Source: Acidobacteriaceae bacterium KBS 89
GTDB lineage: Bacteria; Acidobacteriota; Terriglobia; Terriglobales; Acidobacteriaceae
NCBI GenBank assembly: GCA_000381605.1
Contig: KB906754.1
Location: 889,147 to 953,146 of the forward strand
Direction: 5' to 3'
DNA: 64,000 nt
Shown: positions 37,622 through 47,074 of the stretch, one piece after another
Layout: each line of letters starts with the position of its first letter
How positions within the stretch are numbered: the first letter of the stretch is position 1
The notes under the pieces: model-generated
What the model was told of the DNA's origin: nothing
Seen by the model: only the letters and a program-made list of their open reading frames with translations
Databases searched by the model: none
Made by a program: the position numbers and the translations under genes

Positions 37622-37692
37622 ACACGGGCCACAAGCGGCTGCTGCAACATCTACAATGGAAGTTCTGGACATTTTCTACGGAGAAGATACGA

Positions 37693-38082
37693 ATGGCCTA
37701 TCCGGCGAACTATCGCTATACCAAGGAACACGAGTGGATTCAGGTCGACGGCAAGATTGGCACCGTCGGGATTACGGACTATGCGCAGAACTCGCTCGGC
37801 GATATTGTGTTTGTCGATCTGCCGAAGGTAGGTGACACGATTGAGGCCGGCAAGAGCTTTGGATCAGTGGAGTCGGTGAAGGCTGTGTCGGACTTGTTTG
37901 CGCCGGTTTCGGGCACCGTGACAGCTGTGAATGATGAGTTGAAAGACGCGCCGGAGAAGATTAATTCCGACGCGAATACTACGTGGATGTTGAAGGTTGA
38001 ACTGTCGGATGCGAAGCAGGTTGATGGGCTTTTGACCGCGGCAGACTACGAGAAATTTACAAGCGAAGAGACCGGACACTAA
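37693..38082 (+). CDS. gcvH: Glycine cleavage system H protein
   Basis: 129 residues, the lipoylated shuttle of the glycine cleavage complex. The lipoylation site is Lys63 in FGSVESVKAVSDLF. YTKEHEWIQV, GITDYAQNSLGDIVFVDLP and the PEKINSDANTTWMLKVEL segment are family-typical. Start ATG follows CGGAGAAG. It lies 71 bases after gcvT and 3 bases before gcvPA. Confidence 0.98.
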   Translation: MAYPANYRYTKEHEWIQVDGKIGTVGITDYAQNSLGDIVFVDLPKVGDTIEAGKSFGSVESVKAVSDLFAPVSGTVTAVNDELKDAPEKINSDANTTWMLKVELSDAKQVDGLLTAADYEKFTSEETGH

Positions 38083-38085
38083 ACG

Positions 38086-39417
38086 ATGCGCTATTTGCCG
38101 AAGTCCCCTGCGGACCGTAAGGAGATGCTTGCCGAGATTGGCGTGGCGTCGATTGATGATTTGTTTTCCACTATTCCTGCTGAATATCGGCTGACGCGCG
38201 ACCTGAATGTTCCGCGGCAACATGGTGAGCAGGAGGTCATCGAACACTTCAAGGCGTTTGCCGAGAAGAATGCTACGGGCTATGCGAGCTTTCTGGGCGC
38301 AGGCGCCTACCGGCACTATCGTCCGGTGCTGATCGATACGGTGGTTTCGCGTGGGGAATTTCTGACGAGCTACACGCCTTACCAGCCCGAAATTGCGCAA
38401 GGCACGCTACAGGCGCTGTTTGAGTTCCAGACGATGATCTGCGAGCTGACGGGGATGGAGATCGCAAACGCGTCGATGTACGACGGGTCGACGGGCGTGG
38501 CTGAGGCCGTAATGATGGCGGTGCGTGTGACGGGCCGCAACGCCGCCGTTGTGGCAAAGACGGTGCATCCGGAGTACCGCGAGGTGTTGGCGACGTATGC
38601 GCTGCACCAGGAGATTCCAGTGACGGCGTTGGATTACACCGCGAATGGGCGTGTGGATCTTGCGAAGCTGGATGCAGCGATTACGGACGATACGGCTTGT
38701 GTGTTGATACAATCGCCGAATTTTTTCGGTACGATTGAGGATGTTGCGGCTATCGCGGAGATTGCGCATAAGAAGGGTGCGCTGCTGATTGTGGCGATTG
38801 CGGAGGCGGTGTCGTTGGGGATCGTGAAACCGCCGAAGGAAGCGGACATTGTGGCGATGGAGGCGCAAGCCTTCGGCGTGCCGGTGGGTTATGGCGGTCC
38901 TTACTGCGGCGTCATCGCGAGCAAAGAGAAGTTTCTGCGACAGATGCCGGGAAGACTTGCCGGAGAGACGAAGGACATGAGCGGCAAGCGCGGGTTTGTG
39001 CTGACGCTGTCGACGCGCGAACAGCATATTCGGCGCGAGAAGGCTACTTCGAACATCTGTACGAATCAGTCGCTGGTTGCGCTGATGGTGACGGTGTTTT
39101 TGACTGTGTATGGCAAGGGTTTGAAGGAGCTGGGTGAGCAGAATCTGGCGAAGGCTCACTATGCGGCACAGACGCTGGGCAAGAGCGGGAAGGTGCTGTT
39201 TGGCGGGGCTCCCCGGTTCAACGAGTTTGTGCTGGATTTGGGTAAGGATGCTGAGACGGTGAATGCTTCCCTGCTCACGAAGAAGATCATTGGTGGATTG
39301 CCGCTAGCAAAGTGGTATCCGGAGCTTGGTGCGGACGCGAGTTTGTGGTGCGCTACGGAGCTGAATACGAAAGCGCAGATTGATGCGGCTGCGACGGCGA
39401 TTGCAGGCAAGGCTTAG
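38086..39417 (+). CDS. gcvPA: Glycine dehydrogenase (decarboxylating) subunit 1
   Basis: 443 residues, the N-terminal half of split-type P protein. Seen: [69 protein letters not shown] and [31 protein letters not shown]. It forms a heterotetramer with GcvPB, which carries the PLP lysine, and decarboxylates glycine. Followed immediately by two small unknown genes before gcvPB. Confidence 0.97.
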   Translation: MRYLPKSPADRKEMLAEIGVASIDDLFSTIPAEYRLTRDLNVPRQHGEQEVIEHFKAFAEKNATGYASFLGAGAYRHYRPVLIDTVVSRGEFLTSYTPYQPEIAQGTLQALFEFQTMICELTGMEIANASMYDGSTGVAEAVMMAVRVTGRNAAVVAKTVHPEYREVLATYALHQEIPVTALDYTANGRVDLAKLDAAITDDTACVLIQSPNFFGTIEDVAAIAEIAHKKGALLIVAIAEAVSLGIVKPPKEADIVAMEAQAFGVPVGYGGPYCGVIASKEKFLRQMPGRLAGETKDMSGKRGFVLTLSTREQHIRREKATSNICTNQSLVALMVTVFLTVYGKGLKELGEQNLAKAHYAAQTLGKSGKVLFGGAPRFNEFVLDLGKDAETVNASLLTKKIIGGLPLAKWYPELGADASLWCATELNTKAQIDAAATAIAGKA

Positions 39418-39419
39418 CG

Positions 39420-39764
39420 ATGGATGTTTCGGCGGTCATCGGCGAAGAGTTGAAGGCGGTTGAGTTCGTCGAGGATTTTTTGCAGCTCCGGTTTGATGCT
39501 CCGCTGCTGACGTTGTACGCGTGGCCACATGTTTTGTTGACTGATTTCTCGGTGGCGTTTGGAGAGCCTGAGTATCGCAATGCGCTGTGCGCGCAGATTG
39601 GCGAGAAGGTGGTACAGGCTTCTCTCGAAGAGGGCGACGCGCTGACGATTGAGTTTGAGAACGGCACTGTATTTGGTCTGTCGTTACGGGAAGAGGATCT
39701 TGATGGGCCGGAGGCTGGGACATTTTCGGCTGATGGCAGTCGTCAAGGGGCAGAGGAGTTCTGA
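39420..39764 (+). CDS. Small protein of unknown function between gcvPA and gcvPB
   Basis: 114 residues, soluble, acidic: MDVSAVIGEELKAVEFVEDF, LQLRFDAPLLTLYAWPHVLL, ALTIEFENGTVFGLSLREED. It looks like a compact beta-rich fold. It starts 2 bases after the gcvPA stop and its stop overlaps the next start (TGATG), so it is translated with the cluster. I do not recognise the family. Confidence 0.72.
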   Translation: MDVSAVIGEELKAVEFVEDFLQLRFDAPLLTLYAWPHVLLTDFSVAFGEPEYRNALCAQIGEKVVQASLEEGDALTIEFENGTVFGLSLREEDLDGPEAGTFSADGSRQGAEEF

Positions 39765-39991
39765 TGCGTTCGAAAATATCGCTGATAGCTCTCGGAGTGC
39801 GTGTCTCAGCTTTGAGCTTGCTCTTTTTTGCGAGCTTTACCGCGTCGCTTTATTTTCCTCACCAGAGCCTATGGGGGCGCGTTGCAACGATCGTGATGAT
39901 TGTCATGTTTGGTGTTAGCGCCGTGCGTGGATGTCGTCGACGCATCGAAGTGCACACGCAAAATATTGGGAAAGATTTAGGGAGAGCATGA
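39764..39991 (+). CDS. Small basic membrane protein between gcvPA and gcvPB
   Basis: 75 residues with two predicted membrane helices (ISLIALGVRVSALSLLFFASF and RVATIVMIVMFGVSAVRG) and a basic C terminus (CRRRIEVHTQNIGKDLGRA). Start ATG overlaps the previous stop; its own stop TGA overlaps the gcvPB start region. Unrecognised; supported mainly by coupling within the cluster. Confidence 0.6.
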   Translation: MRSKISLIALGVRVSALSLLFFASFTASLYFPHQSLWGRVATIVMIVMFGVSAVRGCRRRIEVHTQNIGKDLGRA

Positions 39992-41535
39992 TGGCAGAAA
40001 AGTTCGTTGGTACACCAAAGAAGGCAACGACGCACGTTAATCAGAATGAAAATTTGATCTTCGAGAAGTCGTCGCCGGGAAAGAAGGCCTATCGGCTGAG
40101 TGAACTGGATGTGCCGGCGGTGGATGCCGCTTCCCTGCTGGGCGATGCGGTGCGGACGGACCTCGGTGTGATGCCGGAGCTGTCGGAGATTGAGATTGTG
40201 CGGCACTTCACGCGGCTTTCAACGTGGAACTATGCGATCGATCTGGGGATGTTTCCGCTTGGAAGCTGCACGATGAAGTACAACGGGCGGGTGAATGAGC
40301 TGGTGGCACGGCTGGAGGGGATTGCGGAGGCGCATCCTTATCAGCCGGAGTCGTTGTCGCAGGGCGTGCTCGAGATTATGAAGGTGCTGAGCGATTGCCT
40401 ACTTGATATCTGCGGCATGGATGCGATTACGCTGCAGCCGGCAGCGGGAGCGCATGGGGAGTTCACGGGAATTCTGCTGGCTCGGGCTTATCACGAGAGT
40501 CTTGGCAATGCTCGGAAGAAAATCCTGATTCCAGATTCGGCGCATGGAACGAACCCTGCTACGGCGGCTGTCGTCGGGTATGAGGTTCAGAACCTTAAGT
40601 CGAATGCGAAGGGCATGGTAGACCTGGCGGAGTTGGAGAAGCTCGTCGATGAAGATACCGCTGCGCTGATGCTGACGAATCCTTCGACGATTGGTGTGTT
40701 TGAGAGCGAGATTCACAAGATCGCGGACATTCTGCACGCTAAGGGCGCGCTGTTGTATATGGACGGCGCGAACATGAATGCGCTGGTGGGCAAGACGCGG
40801 CCGGGTGATTTTGGCGTCGACGTGATGCATTTGAATCTGCATAAGACCTTCTCGACGCCGCATGGGGGTGGCGGACCGGGGTCGGGGCCGGTGGCTTGCA
40901 AGAAGATCCTGGAGCCATTTCTGCCTACGCCTCTGCTGGTGACCAAGTCGGATGGAAAGCTGGGGTTGGAGTACAACCGGCCGCAGACGGTGGGGCGGGT
41001 GCGGATGTTCTATGGAAACTTCGGGATGTTTGTGCGGGCGCTGGCTTACATTCTTGCCAATGGGCCGGATGGGTTGCGGCAGACGACTGAAGACGCTGTG
41101 CTGAACGCTAACTACATTCGTGCGAAGCTGGAGGACACGTTTGAGCTGCCATATAAGACGCGTTCACTGCATGAGGTTGTGTTCTCGGACAAGCGGCAGG
41201 CGAAGAACGGAGTCAAGACGGGCGACATGGGCAAGCGGCTGATCGATTATGGCTTCCATGCCTACACGGTTTCGTTTCCGATGGTGGTGCAGGGCGCGAT
41301 GATGATTGAGCCGACGGAGAGCGAGAGCCGCGAGGAGCTGGACCTGCTCATCGATGCGTTGAAGCAGATTGCGCGCGAGGCGGAGGAGAATCCGGAGCTG
41401 GTGCAGACGGCTCCGCATACGACGCGGGTGCAGCGGCTAGATGAGACGACGGCGGCGCGGAAGCCTGTTCTGCGTTGGAAGGCTCCGGTGGCGGCGACTC
41501 CGGTCGCGGTCGATACGGCCGCGAAGGAGTGGTAG
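39991..41535 (+). CDS. gcvPB: Glycine dehydrogenase (decarboxylating) subunit 2
   Basis: 514 residues, the C-terminal half of split-type P protein, carrying the PLP site: NLHKTFSTPHGGGGPGSGP with Lys285. PLGSCTMKYNGRVNE, QPAAGAHGEFTG and IPDSAHGTNPATA are conserved. ATG 39991 is 4 bases after a GGGAGAG site; the neighbouring ATG at 39988 is also possible. Partner of the gcvPA product. Lipoamide dehydrogenase (L protein) is not in the window. Confidence 0.97.
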   Translation: MAEKFVGTPKKATTHVNQNENLIFEKSSPGKKAYRLSELDVPAVDAASLLGDAVRTDLGVMPELSEIEIVRHFTRLSTWNYAIDLGMFPLGSCTMKYNGRVNELVARLEGIAEAHPYQPESLSQGVLEIMKVLSDCLLDICGMDAITLQPAAGAHGEFTGILLARAYHESLGNARKKILIPDSAHGTNPATAAVVGYEVQNLKSNAKGMVDLAELEKLVDEDTAALMLTNPSTIGVFESEIHKIADILHAKGALLYMDGANMNALVGKTRPGDFGVDVMHLNLHKTFSTPHGGGGPGSGPVACKKILEPFLPTPLLVTKSDGKLGLEYNRPQTVGRVRMFYGNFGMFVRALAYILANGPDGLRQTTEDAVLNANYIRAKLEDTFELPYKTRSLHEVVFSDKRQAKNGVKTGDMGKRLIDYGFHAYTVSFPMVVQGAMMIEPTESESREELDLLIDALKQIAREAEENPELVQTAPHTTRVQRLDETTAARKPVLRWKAPVAATPVAVDTAAKEW

Positions 41536-41539
41536 AGGA

Positions 41540-41806
41540 GTGTCCGTCTTTTATGACCGACAGCAGGAGCTCGAAAAGTACGAGTTCATGATGGGTGAGG
41601 CGCGTGGCCGGCTGGCGGTGACACTGGATGTGTTGACCGATGCGCTGATTCTGTTGGGGCAGCATGGCGTGTACTGCACGAGCGCGCGGAACCCAAAGGT
41701 CCCGGCGCTCGATCTGCAGGCTGTGCTGGCGAACATTACCGGAGCAAAGGAGTTGGTGGCTTCGGTAATGGAAAAGCTGCGGCTGGAGAAGGAAGCCGCA
41801 GAGTAA
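41540..41806 (+). CDS. Small helical protein after gcvPB
   Basis: 88 residues from GTG 41540 with AGAGGA just upstream: SVFYDRQQELEKYEFMMGEA, RLAVTLDVLTDALILLGQHGVY, then ALDLQAVLANITGAKELVASVMEKL. Mostly alpha-helical, soluble, no recognised family. It follows gcvPB by 4 bases and converges with the DUF2911 gene with a 3-base gap, so it is likely the last gene of the gcv transcript. Confidence 0.65.
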   Translation: MSVFYDRQQELEKYEFMMGEARGRLAVTLDVLTDALILLGQHGVYCTSARNPKVPALDLQAVLANITGAKELVASVMEKLRLEKEAAE

Positions 41807-41809
41807 AGC

Positions 41810-42367
41810 TCACTGCGTTTTGACGGTTACGTATTGGTCGGTTGTGCCCCATTTGACGTGGAGTTCCGTGCTGCTCCCTTTTGTGTTTTCGAAGGAGATG
41901 GACATGTTCTCCTGTGGGGCGGACAGGGTTTTGCCGGTCATGGGTGTGCGACCGAGGTCATCGCCCTCGGGGTAGGGAACACCCCATTCGCCAGTCTTTT
42001 TGCTAACGATGAAGAGCCATTGGTCCTTGCTTGGCAGGGTGAAGAGAGTGTAGGTACCCGCAGGAACGTCGAGAGTGCCAATCTTAAGGTTGCCGGCACT
42101 GATGAGGGTAGTGGCAGGGTTGGCTCCAGTGCGCCAGACCTCGCCGTAGGGGACGATGTCGGAGCCGATGGTGCGACCCTTGAGGCGCGGTGAGTTGTAG
42201 TTGATGGTGACGGCCTTACCGCCAAGGGTAACGGCGGTCGTGGCGGGAGGGCTCGGCATAGCCTTCGCAGATGTCTGATGGTCCATCTTCATGTCGCCCA
42301 TTTGGGCGAGGCTTGCGGTGGCGAGGAGGGTGCAACAGGCGGCAGTTGCCAAGGAACGGAGGAACAT
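41810..42367 (-). CDS. Secreted DUF2911 domain protein
   Basis: 185 residues: signal peptide (LRSLATAACCTLLATASLAQ), then a DUF2911 domain with VTINYNSPRLKGRTI, VPYGEVWRTGANPATTL, VPAGTYTLFTLPSKDQWLFIVSKKTGEWG and ISFENTKGSSTELHVKWGTT. Exported beta-sandwich of unknown function, frequent in Bacteroidota and Acidobacteriota. Start 42367 is used because the signal peptide begins there. Confidence 0.87.
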   Translation of the reverse strand: MFLRSLATAACCTLLATASLAQMGDMKMDHQTSAKAMPSPPATTAVTLGGKAVTINYNSPRLKGRTIGSDIVPYGEVWRTGANPATTLISAGNLKIGTLDVPAGTYTLFTLPSKDQWLFIVSKKTGEWGVPYPEGDDLGRTPMTGKTLSAPQENMSISFENTKGSSTELHVKWGTTDQYVTVKTQ

Positions 42368-42513
42368 GAGCGAGTCTCTCTTTCTGGTTGCAAGTTGCGT
42401 TGGGCGTTCAGGTTCGAGCGTACAACATGCTGCAGGTTTGACGCCCGTCATGATGCTGAACCGGGGCGGCAGGGACTGTCAACCTTCGGCGAACAATGCT
42501 AGGCTAGAGGAGC

Positions 42514-42590
42514 GCGCCCGTAGCTCAGCTGGATAGAGCGGCAGCCTCCGAAGCTGTAGGTCAGAAGTTCGAATCTTCTCGGGCGCACCA
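42514..42590 (+). tRNA. tRNA-Arg (anticodon CCG)
   Basis: A complete 77-base cloverleaf. The acceptor stem GCGCCCG pairs with CGGGCGC. The D arm is GCTC-AGCTGGATA-GAGC, and the anticodon stem GCAGC/GCTGT carries loop CTCCGAA (anticodon CCG, decoding CGG). The T arm is AGAAG-TTCGAAT-CTTCT, and CCA is encoded at the 3' end. It marks the edge of a stretch with different base skew that carries the efflux operon. Confidence 0.97.
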
Positions 42591-42629
42591 TCCTTTTAGT
42601 AACGCCGTCGGCCACGCTACCCTGAATTG

Positions 42630-43310
42630 TTACTGTGGGGATAAATGAAGGACGATATCTTTTGAAATTTGCGCGGCAGTGCTCTTGACTGTCTTTTCCG
42701 GCGCATTCTTCTCCATGACGAATTTGGCGGCGGCCACATAGGGGTTCATGCTGATGACGGCACCGGGCTTGTCTTTGCTCGCGCCTTTTTCAGAGGCTTC
42801 GTAGAGCGGTTTTTCGGGGCTCGCCAGATCGGTCAGGGTTACGAATAATTCCATCGTCGCCTGACCAGATCCGAAACCAATCACCGCACGGTGAAGCCGG
42901 TTCCCCTCATCCGCCTGTGTAAACACACCATGCACCCACGCACCCACCGAAGGCTTTGCGTCGGTAGCCGTCAATCGCTGAGCCTTGTAGCCTGCCTTCT
43001 GGAGATCGCTGACGATACTCTTCGACAGCGTGTCGACGAGCTTTTTCGCCTGAGCTGCAGGGTCCTCCTGCTCTTTTTTCTGCGGTCTTTCCAGAATCCC
43101 CGGTCGTCTTTGAGCTGCCGCGGAACCTTGGTCCACTTGAACATTCTGTGCGTCCAGCTCAAAGTCACTGACATAAATCGTCATGTCTTTTGTGAAATGG
43201 AGGACAGTGGGCTTTTGTGAGGTGGCTGGCTCTTGCGCAGACGCGACTTGAAAGATCGCACAAAGACACACGAGAAAAAATTGCGGCGGACAAAGTCGAA
43301 TTGCTTTCAT
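42630..43310 (-). CDS. Secreted DUF4410 domain protein
   Basis: 226 residues: signal peptide (PPQFFLVCLCAIFQVASAQ), a strand TIYVSDFELDAQNVQ, a disordered basic stretch, a helix (AKKLVDTLSKSIVSDLQKAGYKAQRL), then VGAWVHGVFTQADEGNRLHRAVIGFGSGQATMELFVTL. The ADEGNRLHRAVIGFGSG block is the DUF4410 signature. Function unknown, probably lipoprotein-like or periplasmic. Start 43310 chosen for the signal peptide. Confidence 0.8.
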   Translation of the reverse strand: MKAIRLCPPQFFLVCLCAIFQVASAQEPATSQKPTVLHFTKDMTIYVSDFELDAQNVQVDQGSAAAQRRPGILERPQKKEQEDPAAQAKKLVDTLSKSIVSDLQKAGYKAQRLTATDAKPSVGAWVHGVFTQADEGNRLHRAVIGFGSGQATMELFVTLTDLASPEKPLYEASEKGASKDKPGAVISMNPYVAAAKFVMEKNAPEKTVKSTAAQISKDIVLHLSPQ

Positions 43311-43827
43311 GGGTGCCTCGAGGGTGATCGTCAAAATAATCTGCCACGACTTGGGGCCCCGTACTCATTGCATTTCTAACGAACGAGGATTATAAAAGGT
43401 ACCTAACTTACCGGCAAACAAAATCCATTGGGCTCCTGATTCGTTTCACTGGGCATACTCCTCTCTCGTACAAACCGGGCCAGCTACTACCGAATTCGAG
43501 CGAAATAAGGTAGGCATTCTGACGGAATCAAGAAGCTATCTGATCTTTGTTGCTGAGTGTCGCCTCGTTGACGGCGGGATGGTCTTTTCCTCTGCACGAC
43601 GAAGCACTCCGGCGAGTACCAAGCCCGCTAGCTCCCAAATAAATGTTCCATCATTGATACAGGACGAAGTGCGTTAGCGGATCGCTGTTTCGGGCCCCTC
43701 GATAGAGAGTTTACGCTTCTGGCGATTGATGAATGATCGCTCTACTGCTTCTTGTTTCAAGGTCATTCCTCGCGGCCAAACAACTTCAGCTGTCAGCTTC
43801 AGACGACGTCCTTAGAAAGCAGGATTT
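43311..43827. other. 517-base gap without recognised gene
   Basis: Divergent promoters for the DUF4410 gene and the efflux operon must lie here. A 30-codon minus-strand frame (43674-43766) with GAGGA before its ATG is the only reading frame with a ribosome site; it matches nothing I know. Base composition is AT-richer than neighbouring genes. I see no terminator, repeat or integrase. Confidence 0.5.
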
Positions 43828-44481
43828 ATGAAATGCACTCGCAACCTACCCGTGTTCTTTGTCCTTTTCATGGCAACACTCTTCATCTCTTCGACGCTGG
43901 TCGCAGCCCAGGACGAAGTTAATCCGGCCAGGGAGAAGTTCCAACAAGATCTCAAGGCGGCCGTCATGAGCCAAAGCATCACAGTGCCTCAACTAAAAGA
44001 GATCCAGGATAATATCGCGGTGTTGAAGGAGGCGAAGGGCGAAGAGAAGCCTGGCGCGCCTGTCGACCTGGTGACTCCCTACACTGCCGTGTCAAAGATC
44101 AAAGCGATTATGGCGACTGTCAAAGAGCCCGCCAGAGATACGCTCCGACAGGACTTTCAACTGATGATGGCCACGAAACAGCCGCCGCCGTCTACAGAAC
44201 CTGATACCCCAGGAAAGAAGCTCGGCAAAGACATCTTCTCCGCTGTCATGCATGGTGAACCGACCATCGAGCAAGTGCAACAACTCCAGGAAAGCCTCAA
44301 TTCTTTGCAGTCGATCAAGACCGGCGGAGGGGGAATGCTTCAGCAGTTCAGGGAGTTGAAGACCGCTAAGGCACAGATCGAACAGACAATGAACGCTGGC
44401 TCGTTCCGGCCACAGGACAAGCAAGCAGTACTCGATGACTTGAACAATCTCGGGCCTAAGACAGGCGGCGGGGCACGATGA
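43828..44481 (+). CDS. Secreted helical protein of the efflux operon
   Basis: 217 residues: signal peptide (VFFVLFMATLFISSTLVAAQ), then helical segments in two similar halves (PAREKFQQDLKAAVMSQSIT ... and GKKLGKDIFSAVMHGEPT ...). Ends in a Gly-rich tail. Unrecognised. AGCAGGA precedes the ATG. It lies 55 bases before the TolC-like gene in the same direction and is probably on the same transcript, suggesting an accessory envelope role. Confidence 0.72.
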   Translation: MKCTRNLPVFFVLFMATLFISSTLVAAQDEVNPAREKFQQDLKAAVMSQSITVPQLKEIQDNIAVLKEAKGEEKPGAPVDLVTPYTAVSKIKAIMATVKEPARDTLRQDFQLMMATKQPPPSTEPDTPGKKLGKDIFSAVMHGEPTIEQVQQLQESLNSLQSIKTGGGGMLQQFRELKTAKAQIEQTMNAGSFRPQDKQAVLDDLNNLGPKTGGGAR

Positions 44482-44536
44482 GAGATGGCCTGTAATCAGA
44501 TTGTCGATGGGTTTCACGATTCTGCTTAATCCGTGT

Positions 44537-45901
44537 ATGGCGATAATTCAAACTGGACGCACAAGGCTTCTGGGCCGCATCTCGAGTGGACTGGTTTTGT
44601 TGTGGAGTGTCGCCGGCTTCGGCCAGGGCACCTCAGATCAAGCACCGGAGCTCGCGTTGGTTGACGCCATTCAAATTGCATTGGGAAACAACAGGCCAGT
44701 ACAAATCGCGAAGCTGGATTTCACCAAATCGGGATGGGAGGTCGCTGAGGCCAAGACTCATAAATACCCCGAATTGAAAACAGAGTTGCTGGCCTCGGGG
44801 CTTATCACGGCTCCGGTTTACACCTATCCAGAAGGCATCTTCGGAACGATCGATAATCAGCCGGTGCCCTCGAAGAATGTTGAGATAAGCCTGTCGAATG
44901 GAGTAACCGGATATGCTATTGCGACCGCGACTCAGCCAATCTCTCAGCTGTATCAGATACACCTTGGAATTCGAGAAAAAGAACTCTCCGCCGATCTAGC
45001 TGGGGAGAAATACAAACAAAAGAGGCAAACGACTGCAGCGGATGTAAAACAGGCCTATTACGGGATTCTCCAATCGGAGGCAGCCTTGGAGTCGGAAGAG
45101 GCGCTGGTGAAAGAGTACGAGGAGACCAATCGCGTAGCTGCCGACTACCTGAGCAAAGAGTCGATTCTGAAATCTGACGTGCTTGAAGTGAAGGCGCAGT
45201 TGGCCCAGGCAAAGCAACAGCTCGTCACGACTCACAACAACTTGACGACCCAGAAAGAACATTTCAACGATCTTCTGGGGCGCGATCTCGATACCCCCTT
45301 TCGCACACAGCCCGTCCCGCCTGCGTCTTTGGATGAGATGGACTTGAAGACGGCCAGGGAGACCGCACTTCGACAGCGACCTGAACTTAAGGAAGCAAAG
45401 ATCAATCTTGATCGCGCCGGGTACGATCGCAGCCTTGCGAAGTCGGAATATATACCCGGCATTGGCGCACAGCTTCAATACTTCACGCCTTTCAATACAC
45501 AGCTCCTGCCGCAAAACATCCTGTCGGCCGGCATCAAGATGACCTGGGAGCCATTCGAGTGGGGACGCCGCAAAGACAACGTTAAACAGAAGGAAATCCA
45601 GGTGCAGCAAAGTCAGTATCAAGTGGACCAAACCCGGTCCCAGGTGTTGCTGGATGTCGACAATGCTTTTCGCAAACTGGGCGAAAGCCGCTCTATGCTT
45701 GATGTCGCCGAGGCGGCCCGAGATGCCGCGAAAGAAAAATTACGCGAAGTGAGTGATCAGTTCAAACAAAAGACAGTCTTGCTGCGTGATGTGCTGAAGC
45801 AAGAAGCTGCTGTTGCCAATGCGAACAAGCAATACGAGGATAGCCTGCTGTCGTTCTGGAACGCGAAGGCAAACTTTGAGAAAGCCCTTGGAGAAGAGTA
45901 G
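44537..45901 (+). CDS. TolC-family outer-membrane efflux protein
   Basis: 454 residues (from ATG 44537). Signal peptide (LLGRISSGLVLLWSVAGFGQG), then the two long helical hairpin repeats of outer-membrane efflux proteins: ALVDAIQIALGNNRPVQIAK, QTTAADVKQAYYGILQSEAAL, ARETALRQRPELKEAKINLD and the second-half SQYQVDQTRSQVLLDVDNAFRKL. It forms the outer-membrane channel for the adjacent RND pump. Starts at 44501 (TTG) and 44507 are also in frame; none has a strong ribosome site. It ends 4 bases before the adaptor gene. Confidence 0.9.
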   Translation: MAIIQTGRTRLLGRISSGLVLLWSVAGFGQGTSDQAPELALVDAIQIALGNNRPVQIAKLDFTKSGWEVAEAKTHKYPELKTELLASGLITAPVYTYPEGIFGTIDNQPVPSKNVEISLSNGVTGYAIATATQPISQLYQIHLGIREKELSADLAGEKYKQKRQTTAADVKQAYYGILQSEAALESEEALVKEYEETNRVAADYLSKESILKSDVLEVKAQLAQAKQQLVTTHNNLTTQKEHFNDLLGRDLDTPFRTQPVPPASLDEMDLKTARETALRQRPELKEAKINLDRAGYDRSLAKSEYIPGIGAQLQYFTPFNTQLLPQNILSAGIKMTWEPFEWGRRKDNVKQKEIQVQQSQYQVDQTRSQVLLDVDNAFRKLGESRSMLDVAEAARDAAKEKLREVSDQFKQKTVLLRDVLKQEAAVANANKQYEDSLLSFWNAKANFEKALGEE

Positions 45902-45905
45902 AAGA

Positions 45906-47024
45906 ATGAACCGCCTCTGGATCGCTGTCGTCGCAAGCTCTCTCACTCTTAGTGCGGTTGCGTGCAGACACGAAAGTTCGGTGGTAACACCTCCGCTGCC
46001 TGTGCATACGGCAGTGGTGCAGATGTTATCGGCAGACAGCAGCACGAAATATTCGGCGAACATTGTGCCCTATGCTCAGGTGGATTTGTCCTTTAAGTCG
46101 AACGGCTATGTCGAAAGCATCCATCAAGTCAAAAATCCGGGCGGCGGGACTAGAAATGTCGACCAGGGAGATTGGGTTCAAAAAGGCACAGTGCTCGCAC
46201 TGGTCAGTCAGCAGGACTACATCGACAAACTACAACAGGCGCAGGCGCAACTCGCGCGTGGGCAGGCAGAACAGGAGAAAGCGAAACTCAGCTTTGACCG
46301 TGTCTCGTCCCTGTACTCGACGCAGAGTGCAACCAAGCCCGACTACGACTCTGCCAAAGCTCAACTGGAGAGCACCACCGCATCAGTCTCTGGGGCCCAG
46401 GCACAGATTAGCGAGGCCAAGGTCGCGCTTGATTACTGTTCTTTGCGCGCTCCATTTAGCGGCTGGCTGGTGAAGCGTAATGTCGATCTGGGAAGTTTAG
46501 TTGGGCCTGCCACCAACGGGTTTACGCTGGCAGACACCAACTCGGTGAAAGCCGTCTTCGGAGTTCCCGACACCTTCATCAGCCGGGTCAAGCCAGGACA
46601 ACATCTGGTTGTGACCACGGATGCTCTCAATCATCCTGTTAACGGTCGCGTCAGTGCGATCTCGCCAGCCGCCGATCCCAAGAGCCGCGTATTCTCGGTC
46701 GAGGTCACGATCCCGAATGCGAAAGATGAATTGAAGTCCGGGATGATCGCTTCGCTCAGCCTGGGTGGCGCGAGACTGCAACAGCCTGCCCTTGCGGTGC
46801 CGGTGTCGGCAGTGATCCGCGATCCCGGCCGCGCAAACGGTTTTGCCGTGATGACCGTTGATGATTCTGGAGATCTGGTATCGGCGCGCCTGCAGCCAGT
46901 GGAGCTTGGCGACACCTACGGAAACATGATCGTTGCCCGAGGCGGACTCAAGGAAGGGGAAAGAGTGATTACGACAGGCGTCACCTTGATCAAGAGTGGT
47001 GACAAGGTCCGCGTGATTCCGTAA
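45906..47024 (+). CDS. RND efflux periplasmic adaptor (membrane fusion lipoprotein)
   Basis: 372 residues, lipoprotein signal with a cysteine in LSAVACRHESS. Biotinyl-lipoyl halves flank a coiled coil (DKLQQAQAQLARGQAEQEKAKLSFDRV). ALDYCSLRAPFSGWLVKRNVDLGSLV is the classical lipoyl motif, and the beta-barrel and membrane-proximal domains end GLKEGERVITTGVTLIKSGDKVRVIP. It joins the TolC-like channel to the RND pump. Start 45906 follows GAAGA and is 4 bases after the TolC stop. Confidence 0.93.
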   Translation: MNRLWIAVVASSLTLSAVACRHESSVVTPPLPVHTAVVQMLSADSSTKYSANIVPYAQVDLSFKSNGYVESIHQVKNPGGGTRNVDQGDWVQKGTVLALVSQQDYIDKLQQAQAQLARGQAEQEKAKLSFDRVSSLYSTQSATKPDYDSAKAQLESTTASVSGAQAQISEAKVALDYCSLRAPFSGWLVKRNVDLGSLVGPATNGFTLADTNSVKAVFGVPDTFISRVKPGQHLVVTTDALNHPVNGRVSAISPAADPKSRVFSVEVTIPNAKDELKSGMIASLSLGGARLQQPALAVPVSAVIRDPGRANGFAVMTVDDSGDLVSARLQPVELGDTYGNMIVARGGLKEGERVITTGVTLIKSGDKVRVIP

Positions 47025-47074
47025 GTGTCAGTCGATACGCTGCGTGGAGGAAGTAACGGGGACACATAAACGCT

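Noticed and set aside
43674..43766. 30-codon minus-strand frame with a GAGGA site before the efflux operon
   Set aside because: Too short and unrecognised; no conservation information. Recorded only in the gap description.
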